Positions 25,683 through 33,891 of a stretch of DNA of 64,000 nt are shown one piece after another; position 1 is the stretch's first letter, and each line of letters opens with the position of its first letter. The DNA is taken from positions 2,046,001-2,110,000 of the forward strand of contig NZ_CP038159.1 of the NCBI RefSeq assembly GCF_004526235.1, written 5' to 3'. Under the pieces are notes generated by a model. It was given only the letters and a program-made list of their open reading frames with translations, did not search any database and was not told where the DNA came from. The position numbers and the translations under genes are program-made. Source of the stretch: Sphingobacterium sp. CZ-2 (GTDB taxonomy: Bacteria; Bacteroidota; Bacteroidia; Sphingobacteriales; Sphingobacteriaceae).

Positions 25683-28077
25683 CGCGCAAACTATCTACAG
25701 GATTTGCTCTTGCGGCACGTAAGGTTTGCCAAGCAATCGTACTCCAAGCTATAAAAACGGTTATTAAAGCGGCCAATGCAAACATCCACCATTGGATGCC
25801 GATTCTGAAGGCATACATTTCCAAGTATTTGTTCATCATCCATAAAGCTATCGGTGCTGCAATCAGAAAGGCTATCCCTACCAGTTTAATAAAATCTTTG
25901 GATAATAATAAAATCAAACTGGCGATCGAGGAACCCAATACTTTCCGGATGCCGATTTCTTTTACTCGTCGATTGATGGTCAATAAAGCCAAGGCAAATA
26001 AGCCCATGCAGGAGATAACAATAGCGATACCAGTTCCTACCATCACAATGCCAGAGAAGCGACGATCATCCTTATACATATTCTGGGTGTTTTCATCCAG
26101 ATAGGAAATAGCAACTGTTGCTTTAGGGTTCACTGTTTTCCAAATTTTTTCTACGTTGGCCAGGGTTTCCGATAAATTCTGTGTCTCTACCCGTACAAAA
26201 ATATAATCTACTGAAAATACACTTGGATTGATAGATAAGGTTAGAGATTCTACTTTTTTGCGTAGATCCTGAAAATTAAAATCATCAATTACACCGATCA
26301 CCAAGGATTTTCCATTCAAATTAATCTGTGTTCCTAAAACTTTATCGATTCCACCCAGCTGTTCTGCCATTTTCTTATTGAGGATGACCGAATTGGTATC
26401 CGTGGCAAAACTTCTGTCAAAATCTCTTCCGGCCAATAGCTTGATATCCAGTGTTTTTAGGTAATCGTAATCTATACGCATATAATTGGTCGTGATCTCC
26501 CGGTTGTCTTGGTTGAAACCAAACACACTTCTTCTGGAAGTACCATCATTTCCCAAACCCATATTCACGTCCGATCCACTGACAGCTTTCACCCATGATT
26601 CTTTTTCTAAGGCTACCCGCATTCTGTTCAAGGCATCTTCATGGTCAATTCCACTTCCAATAGGGATACTGATCACTTCGGATTTATTATAACCCAATGG
26701 CCGATTACTGATGTAGTTCAATTGTGAACTGATCACTATGGTCGAAACGATCAATAAAATAGCTATTACAAATTGCAAAACGGTTAAGGTGTTTCTGATT
26801 CTAGAAGATTTTACCGAAGACCCGCCTTTTAAGGAATGGATGATATTGGAATTGGCTATTTTCCATGCCGGGTAACCACCAGCAATCAAGGTAATAACTA
26901 AGAAAATACCAAGAAATATCAAGAGGTTGGTGGGCGAAAATATATCCAGGATAGTCAAACGGTAATTCATGCTGGCATTATATTCTGGCAATAGTGCCCA
27001 AGCAAGCAGGCCGCCGAACACTAGAGCAATAATGCACAATAGAAAAGCCTCGGTCCATAACTGAACCACTAAGTGTTTAATAGTTCCTCCCAATGTTTTT
27101 CGGGTTCCGATTTCCTTGCTTCGCAATAAGGAATTGGCAAGGGATAGATTGATGAAATTCGAACAGGCAATGAAAACGATCAAGCCGGCAATGGTTAACA
27201 GGATCCAAGGAAAGGATGCTGAAGGCCCATTGGCAATCCCTAAATTGCTCAGATGAAAATCCGCAACCGGTATGATCTGCAATGAAAAATATTGCCCATC
27301 TTTGTCGGCTGTTGCACCATCCCTTTTCAGGTTTTCAATATTGCTCTTGTAATATTGCTGGGTCAATGATCTGATTTCCTTTGCGAATTTCTGTTCATTG
27401 ATTTTTCCATCCTTTAGCTTAACTATCACTTCGTGATTGACATTATCCCATCGATCCTTATCGTCCTGGTAATTGGGCTTTTGCTCAAAGCGAATCAAAC
27501 TAGTAAATTTTAAACTGGAATTATTCGGGGGAGTTTCAACGATGGCTGATATTGTTTTTGGAATCCAAGTGCCTTGGATGTATACTTCTACCTGTTTTCC
27601 TGTGGCATCCAAGCTTCCAAATAGTCTTTCGGCCATGGATTCATCAATGACGATATTGCCAAGGTCGTTCAAAGCCTTTTGGTCTCCTTTGATGATGGGA
27701 AAACTGAGGATGGAAAGAAACTCTTCATCCACAAACTTATTGGAGGATTCAATTTCCTTGCTACCATTTCGGATGACCACATTGCCATTAGCAATCCGGG
27801 TCACCGCTTCGATATTCGGAAGTTCTTTTTTGAGCAATGGACCTAATGGAGCCGGCATGGAGGTGTTGTATTCCACCCCGCGTTCGGGTTGGCTTTTACT
27901 ATATAATAATCCGATGCGATCAACATCCTTGTGGAAGGAATCGTAGGAAAGCTCAAACCTGGCCGTTAAGAAAAGGATAATGGCCGATCCCAAAGCAATC
28001 GCTAAACCCAAGATGTGGATTATGCTTAGTGATTTGGTTTTTAGGATACTCCTCCAAGCAGTTTTTATGTTCAACAT
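25675..28077 (-). CDS. MacB/FtsX-type ABC permease 6 (800 aa)
   Basis: A duplicated FtsX/MacB_PCD permease with coupling motifs RSKEIGTRKTLGGTIKHL (about residue 320) and RVKEIGIRKVLGSSIASL (about 715), ending ANPVDSLRDE. It heads the distal transcription unit: a sigma-54-like promoter, a heptamer-repeat leader and paired enhancer palindromes lie directly upstream. The downstream permease overlaps it by 8 bp. This is the only permease of the row with its own recognisable promoter. Confidence 0.92.
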   Translation of the reverse strand: MLNIKTAWRSILKTKSLSIIHILGLAIALGSAIILFLTARFELSYDSFHKDVDRIGLLYSKSQPERGVEYNTSMPAPLGPLLKKELPNIEAVTRIANGNVVIRNGSKEIESSNKFVDEEFLSILSFPIIKGDQKALNDLGNIVIDESMAERLFGSLDATGKQVEVYIQGTWIPKTISAIVETPPNNSSLKFTSLIRFEQKPNYQDDKDRWDNVNHEVIVKLKDGKINEQKFAKEIRSLTQQYYKSNIENLKRDGATADKDGQYFSLQIIPVADFHLSNLGIANGPSASFPWILLTIAGLIVFIACSNFINLSLANSLLRSKEIGTRKTLGGTIKHLVVQLWTEAFLLCIIALVFGGLLAWALLPEYNASMNYRLTILDIFSPTNLLIFLGIFLVITLIAGGYPAWKIANSNIIHSLKGGSSVKSSRIRNTLTVLQFVIAILLIVSTIVISSQLNYISNRPLGYNKSEVISIPIGSGIDHEDALNRMRVALEKESWVKAVSGSDVNMGLGNDGTSRRSVFGFNQDNREITTNYMRIDYDYLKTLDIKLLAGRDFDRSFATDTNSVILNKKMAEQLGGIDKVLGTQINLNGKSLVIGVIDDFNFQDLRKKVESLTLSINPSVFSVDYIFVRVETQNLSETLANVEKIWKTVNPKATVAISYLDENTQNMYKDDRRFSGIVMVGTGIAIVISCMGLFALALLTINRRVKEIGIRKVLGSSIASLILLLSKDFIKLVGIAFLIAAPIALWMMNKYLEMYAFRIGIQWWMFALAALITVFIAWSTIAWQTLRAARANPVDSLRDE

Positions 28078-28082
28078 TGTTG

Positions 28083-28131
28083 TAGTATTTAGTATATAGT
28101 AATTAGTATTTAGTATATAGTATTTAGTATT
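28083..28131 (+). repeat. Heptanucleotide tandem repeat, seven copies, in a leader
   Basis: Seven consecutive 7-bp units of TAGTATT type (TAGTATT, TAGTATA, TAGTAAT, TAGTATT, TAGTATA, TAGTATT, TAGTATT on the plus strand) fill 28083-28131. The array lies between the candidate -12 element and the ATG of permease 6, so nearly the whole leader consists of it. Such arrays can change copy number by slippage. Confidence 0.9.
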
Positions 28132-28132
28132 A

Positions 28133-28150
28133 AGACAATTGCCTTGCCAG
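28133..28150 (-). promoter_or_regulatory. Candidate sigma-54 promoter of permeases 6-7
   Basis: On the minus strand CTGGCAAGGCAATTGTCT contains GG (28148-28147), N10, GT (28136-28135), close to TGGCAC-N5-TTGC. The expected start is near 28123, about 46 bp before the ATG. The enhancer pair begins 64 bp upstream of the GG. Confidence 0.6.
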
Positions 28151-28203
28151 TTGGGTATGTTGTTGATTATTAGATTGTTGGCTGTTTTTTTTGGGGTTGA
28201 TAT

Positions 28204-28240
28204 TGTTCGATAATGAACAGTGTTTGTACGTATTTGAACG
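28204..28240. promoter_or_regulatory. Paired enhancer palindromes (NtrC-type activator sites)
   Basis: TGTTC-GATAAT-GAACA (28204-28219) is a palindrome in its arms. TGTAC-GTATTT-GAACG (28225-28240) matches it with two changes. The centres are 21 bp apart. The same pair type lies between hlyD and tolC. Binding by the response regulator encoded at 45173 is inferred. Confidence 0.65.
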
Positions 28241-28261
28241 GTTTGATGATTGTATTTTCCC

Positions 28262-28389
28262 CGTCATTGCGAGGAGGTGCTTTCTGCGTCATTGCGAGGA
28301 GGTACGACGAAGCAATCTTTCGATTAGTGTAAAGATTGCTTCGTTCCTCGCAATGACGCGGGAAGATTGCTTCGTTCCTCGCAATGACG
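28262..28389. repeat. Nested palindromic repeat, copy 3 (permease 5-6 spacer)
   Basis: Two left arms (CGTCATTGCGAGGAGG at 28262 and near 28286) face two right arms (CCTCGCAATGACG ending near 28360 and 28389). The inner CTGAGC/GCTCAG pair is missing. The remaining spacer (28078-28439) holds the promoter, leader repeat and enhancer sites described separately. Confidence 0.85.
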
Positions 28390-28439
28390 CAGCCCTCACA
28401 TTACCCTCCCAATGGCATTGCCTCGCCCCCCGCGCCTGC

Positions 28440-30836
28440 CTACTCATCCCTCAAACTATCCACCGGATTCGCCCTTGCTGCCAAATACGTTTTGGATAAT
28501 AAAATAACCGTTGCTACCAACAACAAACCCATTGCTGATACCGGAAAAATCCACCAGCTGAAAGCTGTTCGATAATTGAAATCCTCCAACCATTTATTAC
28601 CAAAATACCATGCTATTGGGAATGCCAGTAAACATGCAATAGCCACCAGACTCAATAAACCCTTCAATAGCATCATAAGGATCTGCGAGATGGAAGCACC
28701 CAAAACCTTTCTAATACCGATCTCTTTCGTACGTTGGTTTGCTGTAAACAATCCCAATCCAAAAAGACCCAAACCAGCGATAACAATAGACAACGTAACT
28801 GCCCAGGTCAATAATTTCGATAATTGCATTTCCTTTGTATATAACCCTTGGATCGTTTCATCAACAAATTTAAATTCGAATAGATCCGTAGGGAAAACAG
28901 CATTAAATTCTTTAGCAATCTTATCCGTTGTCCCTTTCCAAGTTTCAGGATGATCTTTATTCAATTTAATATGCATTACATACCCATCCCGATCCCCAGC
29001 AAATAGAATAGCTCGGTTTTCAACCCGAGCATTGGTGATGTCGAAATCCTTCATGACCCCAACAATCATCATACTTTTTTTATTCAAGGTTAATCCCAAA
29101 GCCTCCTGAGGAGATTCCAACTTCAACTTTTGCAATGCTTTTTCATTGATCAAGATCTCCTGCAGGGAATCCCGCATGATCACATTCCGGCCAGCAACCA
29201 ATGGGATTCCATAAACATGAAGGTATTGGTCATCCCCACTTCTAAAATCCATATCAATGGACTCTTCCGTACTGGAATTGTCCAGCATAATACTGGTTTT
29301 CATTTCCCCATTCAAAATAGGCGCTTGATTACCAAAACTGATACTTTGGATCTCAGGAATAGATCCCAACCTTGTTTTCAATATATTTCCTTTTGCGGAA
29401 TTCTGATAATTCCCAGGAATTGTTAATGTCAGGACGGCCTCTTTTTGAAAGCCCAGATCCTTATTGGAAATATAGGTCGTTTGTTTAACCACCAGGAATA
29501 CCGCAATCAGAAACACCTGTGCCAATGCAAATTGAAAAACAGTCATTACCTTTCTCACCCAGGTACTACGTGAAAGATTACTGTTCTGGTTTACTTGATT
29601 TTTGAGGGCAAGGATAGGAGAGTAGCCTGTTAAGACCCAAGCCGGATAAAAACCTGCCAAAAGGGTTACTAGCAATAATTGTCCAACCAAAAAAGCGATT
29701 GCCAATGGGCTTGCCAAAGCGGACAAGGATAAACCTGGGGGAATAAATCCTTCAAATGCTTTCAGCAGGATTGGTGTGAAAAGAAGGGACAATAAGGTGG
29801 CGGTCAAAGCTATTAAAAAGGTTTCTGTTAGGAATTGTCTGGTCAATCTGGCCTTTGAACTTCCAAGTGTTTTACGAATACCTATCTCTTTGGCTCTCTC
29901 TGTAGATTGGGCAGTTGTCAAGTTGATGAAATTGATGATTCCCAAGGCCAATAAGAAGATAGCCAAAATGATCATGTTTCTTAGTGTGCCAGCTTTGGTC
30001 GCATTATAATTGAAATCACTGTTGAAATGTACATCCGATAAGGGTTGTAATTTGAAATCATCAACAAAGTTTTCCTCAAGGTTTTTATTTTTCCTATTGA
30101 TGGCAATGATGGTTTTTTCAAAAGTTTCTGCGTCCACACCTGGTTTTAATTTTATCAATGCATTGGTATTATCATTGTAATTGTTCCAGGAATCATAAGC
30201 AAAAATCTTGTTGAGAGATGGGTAGCTTGGAATAGTAGCGGTTGATAAAAATGACTGGAACTTAAATTCTGAGTTTTCGGTCATTTCTTTAACCACACCG
30301 GTTACTTGTAGATTGATCGAATCTAGAAACACGATCGTTTTTCCAAGCACTGCATCGGGGGTTTCTTTTGGAAAGAACCTTTCCAGGTTGCGTTCCGTCA
30401 GTACAATGCTATTGGGTTTATTTAGGTCCTTAACATTTCCTGCCAACCAGGTATGTGGATAGAGTTCGAAGTATTTTTCATTAACAAAGGCTATTTTATT
30501 GTCCTTGAAAAATACTTTCTCTTCGCTGTTTGAAGTGGCAGGGATTTTTATTTTTTCCAAGAATGATTTGAAGATAGGCGCTATGAACTCCTTATTGGAA
30601 GCTTCTTGGTCGATGGTTTCAATTAGGGGGGCTACTAGACCTGAAATCTTAAATGTTCCATCGGTGACAATGCGGTACACTCTTTCTTTATCTGGAACAT
30701 GCTTATCAAAACTATAATCGTATTGCACAAAGAGAAAGATAACCAATGTGGCGCTGATACCTATCGCCAAACTGAGGACATTGATAAAGGTCATCAATTT
30801 GTTCTTTTTTATGGTTCTTATGGCTGAAGTAAGCAT
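28440..30836 (-). CDS. MacB/FtsX-type ABC permease 5 (798 aa)
   Basis: A duplicated FtsX permease starting MLTSAIRTIKKNKLMTFINV. Coupling motifs are RAKEIGIRKTLGSSKARL and RTKEIGIRKVLGASISQI; it ends ANPVDSLRDE. Periplasmic domains lie at about residues 45-275 and 460-680. No promoter is visible in the 349-bp spacer in front of it, which is mostly palindromic repeat followed by an AT-rich leader, so it is probably read from the hlyD promoter. Confidence 0.92.
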   Translation of the reverse strand: MLTSAIRTIKKNKLMTFINVLSLAIGISATLVIFLFVQYDYSFDKHVPDKERVYRIVTDGTFKISGLVAPLIETIDQEASNKEFIAPIFKSFLEKIKIPATSNSEEKVFFKDNKIAFVNEKYFELYPHTWLAGNVKDLNKPNSIVLTERNLERFFPKETPDAVLGKTIVFLDSINLQVTGVVKEMTENSEFKFQSFLSTATIPSYPSLNKIFAYDSWNNYNDNTNALIKLKPGVDAETFEKTIIAINRKNKNLEENFVDDFKLQPLSDVHFNSDFNYNATKAGTLRNMIILAIFLLALGIINFINLTTAQSTERAKEIGIRKTLGSSKARLTRQFLTETFLIALTATLLSLLFTPILLKAFEGFIPPGLSLSALASPLAIAFLVGQLLLVTLLAGFYPAWVLTGYSPILALKNQVNQNSNLSRSTWVRKVMTVFQFALAQVFLIAVFLVVKQTTYISNKDLGFQKEAVLTLTIPGNYQNSAKGNILKTRLGSIPEIQSISFGNQAPILNGEMKTSIMLDNSSTEESIDMDFRSGDDQYLHVYGIPLVAGRNVIMRDSLQEILINEKALQKLKLESPQEALGLTLNKKSMMIVGVMKDFDITNARVENRAILFAGDRDGYVMHIKLNKDHPETWKGTTDKIAKEFNAVFPTDLFEFKFVDETIQGLYTKEMQLSKLLTWAVTLSIVIAGLGLFGLGLFTANQRTKEIGIRKVLGASISQILMMLLKGLLSLVAIACLLAFPIAWYFGNKWLEDFNYRTAFSWWIFPVSAMGLLLVATVILLSKTYLAARANPVDSLRDE

Positions 30837-30884
30837 AATGAAGTTTTTATTAGTTAATTTTTTATTTTTTTATTCTCGCTATAA

Positions 30885-31080
30885 CGTCATTGCGAGGAGA
30901 CTATCTCGTCATTGCGAGGAGACTATCTCGTCATTGCGAGGAGGTACGACGAAGCAATCTTTCGCCATGTCATGGTGAGCGTAGTCGAACCATCTGTTCG
31001 TATACTTAACAGTGTACAGATCCTTCGACTACGCTCAGGATGACATGCGGGAAGATTGCTTCGTTCCTCGCAATGACGCA
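30885..31080. repeat. Nested palindromic repeat, copy 4 (permease 4-5 spacer)
   Basis: Three left arms (CGTCATTGCGAGGAG, from 30885, spaced ~23 bp) lead into GTACGACGAAGCAATC. The inner pair is GTCATGGTGAGCGTAGTCGA with a right side of TCGACTACGCTCAGGATGAC. The right arm CCTCGCAATGACG ends near 31078. Confidence 0.85.
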
Positions 31081-31155
31081 GGTCTCCCAATGACGCAGGT
31101 CTCCCAATGACGCAGCCCTCCCAATGACGCTGGTCTCCCAATGACGCTGCCCTCC
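31071..31155 (+). repeat. 17-bp tandem repeat, five copies
   Basis: CAATGACGCAGGTCTCC and close variants repeat at 31071, 31088, 31105, 31122 and 31139, a local expansion of the right arm of the palindromic repeat. A degenerate sixth copy and one inverted arm (CATTGCGAGG) follow up to about 31178. Confidence 0.9.
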
Positions 31156-31185
31156 CAGTGGCATTGTCATTGCGAGGCCAGCATC

Positions 31186-33639
31186 CTACTCATCCCTCAA
31201 ACTATCCACCGGATTTGCCCTTGCGGCCTTAACAGCTTGATAACCTATCGTCAACATCGCCGCAAAAATCGCCAACATCCCGCCCAACAAAAACGGTATC
31301 CATGAAATCTCAATTCGATAGACAAAATCATTTAACCATTTGCTACAAGCCCAATAAATAATCGGACTTGCTATAACAAAAGCCAGCAAAATCAATTTCA
31401 CGAAATCCTTAGACAGCATCCCAACTATCCCCGAAACCGAAGCCCCTAACACTTTCCGAATTCCAATCTCCTTGCTCCGTTGGAAAGTACTCAATGTAGC
31501 CAATCCAAAAAGCCCTAAGCAACTGATCACGATCGCGATTCCGGTACTGATATTAGTCATCTTTGCCAATTGCTGTTCCTTTTTATAAAGCGCCAGCACC
31601 AGCTCATCGTAAAATTTATAACTGAACTCTTCCGAAGGGAAAAACTTATTCCATCTCTGCTGTATATTCTCAATAATAATCGGCCAATCCGATTTCTTAA
31701 GATTATCCAATTTGATGTTATACATTTGAAGATCCCTTTCATCATAAACCAAAGCCGTTGGTTCTATTGGAGTATAAAAATCACGGGAATGAAAATCTTT
31801 GATTACCCCAACAATAGGATACATCCTATTCGTCTGTCCTATAACTTTTCCGATTGCTTCTTCAGGCGTTTTGAATCCATAAGCCCGCACTGCAGTTTCA
31901 TTGATCAACAACCCATTGGTTGTATCGGATGGAATAAGATTCGAACCGGCAATCAATTCCAGTTTATAGAAATTCAGGTAAGCGGTATCAATGGTTTTTG
32001 TGTATACTGTCCTCGCGATAGGCGCTGATTTATCCGTTGGATAATACCGCATTTCTCCCGAGGCATAATTATCCGAAAAGGGCTCTGAACCGAAAGTTAC
32101 ATTGGTCACTCCTGGCACTTTTCTGATTTCATCCAATAAAGCGTGTTTCTTGCTTTGGAAATTTTTCGATTTATAGATTTTATAAGAGACTTGGGCAAGA
32201 ATCACGGCGTCCTTGTCAAATCCAAAATCCTTTTTGACCACATAATTTAATTGTTGGCCAATAATAATGGCCCCAACGATAAATATTTGTGCAATGATGA
32301 ATTGAAAAATGATTAAGCCTTTACGCAGGTTTATTTTTTCTTTTCCTACAGCAAGCAGATTTTTTGATCTAAAGATGTCAATAGGATTTACCTTGCCCAT
32401 CATCCATGATGGATAAAGACCAGCGAACAAAATCGTAAAAATTAACAAGCCGCCCATTATTCCAACAAATAATGTAGGATCTGCATAGGCTTTGTTGCTT
32501 TCACTGATCAGATCTCCCAAAAGATAGATTCCTAATTGGGAAATAAAGAAGGAAAGAAAGGCTGCAATCAGGACAACAAGGGCAGTTTCGCACATCATCT
32601 GAAGAATAAAGGACCGTTTTGAACCACCTAATGTTTTACGAATTCCGATCTCTTTATGGCGTTGAGGCAATTGTGCTGTGCTCAGGTTGATATAGTTGAT
32701 ACAGGCCAATACCAATAAAAATATGCCAACACCAATTAATGAATATATAATCCGCTTACTTGTTTTGGGAACATCTCTTTCCATCATCGCTGTTGAAAAA
32801 TGGGATTCGAGGAGCGGCATAGTGATTAAGGTCCGTGTAAAGTTATAATCAAGTAATTCCTTGTTTTTTATTTCTATCCATTTGGCATCCGAAAATTGTT
32901 GTACTTTCTGGACCGCTTGATGCACAATTCCTTCAGATTTGGCAGAAACATAGAGTTTGTGCTGGCCATTTGTATGTGTCCAGGTCCTTAGGTTCTTATC
33001 CCGTTCTGTTTCCCTGATCAATATGAATTCCTGCCCAGTGAATTCTGTGGGATAGGAAAGGTCAGCCACAATTCCAGAAACTTCTTTTTTTAGGCTGTCA
33101 TTGTAGATAATGGTTTTTCCTAGGATTTCCGCATTGGACAATTTTGGGAAATAATGCTTTGCTCTTTTTTCGGTCAGGACAACTTGATGGGGCGCGGTAA
33201 GTGCAGTCTCTTTATTACCTTCAAGCCAATTATAATCGATAAGGTTGAAATAATCTTTGTCTGTTTCAATAGTGGCTGTCTCCTCAAATGTGGGTTCTTC
33301 CTGTTTTTGCTCCTGACCATTTGTTGCTGGGATGGTTACAGTTTCTACAAAATACCTGAAGACAGGGACAACTTCATCCAATCCAAAATTATTGGCTTTC
33401 AAATAAAAATAGATCGGTCTGGATACACCTGAATGTAGGTCGTCCCTACCTTCCGCCTTAAAATGACTGATGATACGATAGATGTTTTCCTTCTTCGGAA
33501 GTTCCTTTTCGAAGGATAGTTCGTAACTCACATATTTATATATCACCCAGCAGGAACTGATGCCTATGGTTAGACCTAATATATTCAAAAAGCTGAATAG
33601 CTTATTTCGAATTAATTGTCTGATCGCGTTTTTAAACAT
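31186..33639 (-). CDS. MacB/FtsX-type ABC permease 4 (817 aa)
   Basis: The longest permease of the row. Motifs: RHKEIGIRKTLGGSKRSF and RSKEIGIRKVLGASVSGI, end ANPVDSLRDE. The first periplasmic domain (about 45-285) has a Gln/Glu-rich insert (TNGQEQKQEEPTFEETATIE) absent from its neighbours. It resembles permease 3 most closely, for example INYINLSTAQLPQR against INYINLSTALIPQR, so the two look like a tandem duplication. No own promoter was found. Confidence 0.92.
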   Translation of the reverse strand: MFKNAIRQLIRNKLFSFLNILGLTIGISSCWVIYKYVSYELSFEKELPKKENIYRIISHFKAEGRDDLHSGVSRPIYFYLKANNFGLDEVVPVFRYFVETVTIPATNGQEQKQEEPTFEETATIETDKDYFNLIDYNWLEGNKETALTAPHQVVLTEKRAKHYFPKLSNAEILGKTIIYNDSLKKEVSGIVADLSYPTEFTGQEFILIRETERDKNLRTWTHTNGQHKLYVSAKSEGIVHQAVQKVQQFSDAKWIEIKNKELLDYNFTRTLITMPLLESHFSTAMMERDVPKTSKRIIYSLIGVGIFLLVLACINYINLSTAQLPQRHKEIGIRKTLGGSKRSFILQMMCETALVVLIAAFLSFFISQLGIYLLGDLISESNKAYADPTLFVGIMGGLLIFTILFAGLYPSWMMGKVNPIDIFRSKNLLAVGKEKINLRKGLIIFQFIIAQIFIVGAIIIGQQLNYVVKKDFGFDKDAVILAQVSYKIYKSKNFQSKKHALLDEIRKVPGVTNVTFGSEPFSDNYASGEMRYYPTDKSAPIARTVYTKTIDTAYLNFYKLELIAGSNLIPSDTTNGLLINETAVRAYGFKTPEEAIGKVIGQTNRMYPIVGVIKDFHSRDFYTPIEPTALVYDERDLQMYNIKLDNLKKSDWPIIIENIQQRWNKFFPSEEFSYKFYDELVLALYKKEQQLAKMTNISTGIAIVISCLGLFGLATLSTFQRSKEIGIRKVLGASVSGIVGMLSKDFVKLILLAFVIASPIIYWACSKWLNDFVYRIEISWIPFLLGGMLAIFAAMLTIGYQAVKAARANPVDSLRDE

Positions 33640-33688
33640 ATGGTGTGATGTTTTAATGTTTTATTGTTTATTTTTTTTTCGTTTTCTG

Positions 33689-33853
33689 CGTCATTGCGAG
33701 GCCATACGTCATTGCGAGGAGGTACGACGAAGCAATCTTTGGACTTTGTCATCCTGAGCATCGTCGAAGGATCTGTTCGTAAGTAACCGTACAGATGCTT
33801 CGACTGCGCTCAGCATGACATGCGGGACGATTGCTTCGTTCCTCGCAATGACG
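33689..33853. repeat. Nested palindromic repeat, copy 5 (permease 3-4 spacer)
   Basis: Left arms begin at 33689 and near 33707. The inner pair is GTCATCCTGAGCATCGTCGA and TCGACTGCGCTCAGCATGAC. The right arm CCTCGCAATGACG ends at 33853. A further degenerate CCGCAATGAC lies at about 33861. Confidence 0.85.
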
Positions 33854-33891
33854 CAAAGTCCCGCAATGACATAGCCCCTCTCCATGCCCAA

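Noticed and set aside
30993..31015. CTGTTC...AACAG inside repeat copy 4 as a third enhancer site
   Set aside because: It is part of the variable loop of the palindromic repeat, has different spacing and no partner site or TGGCA element.
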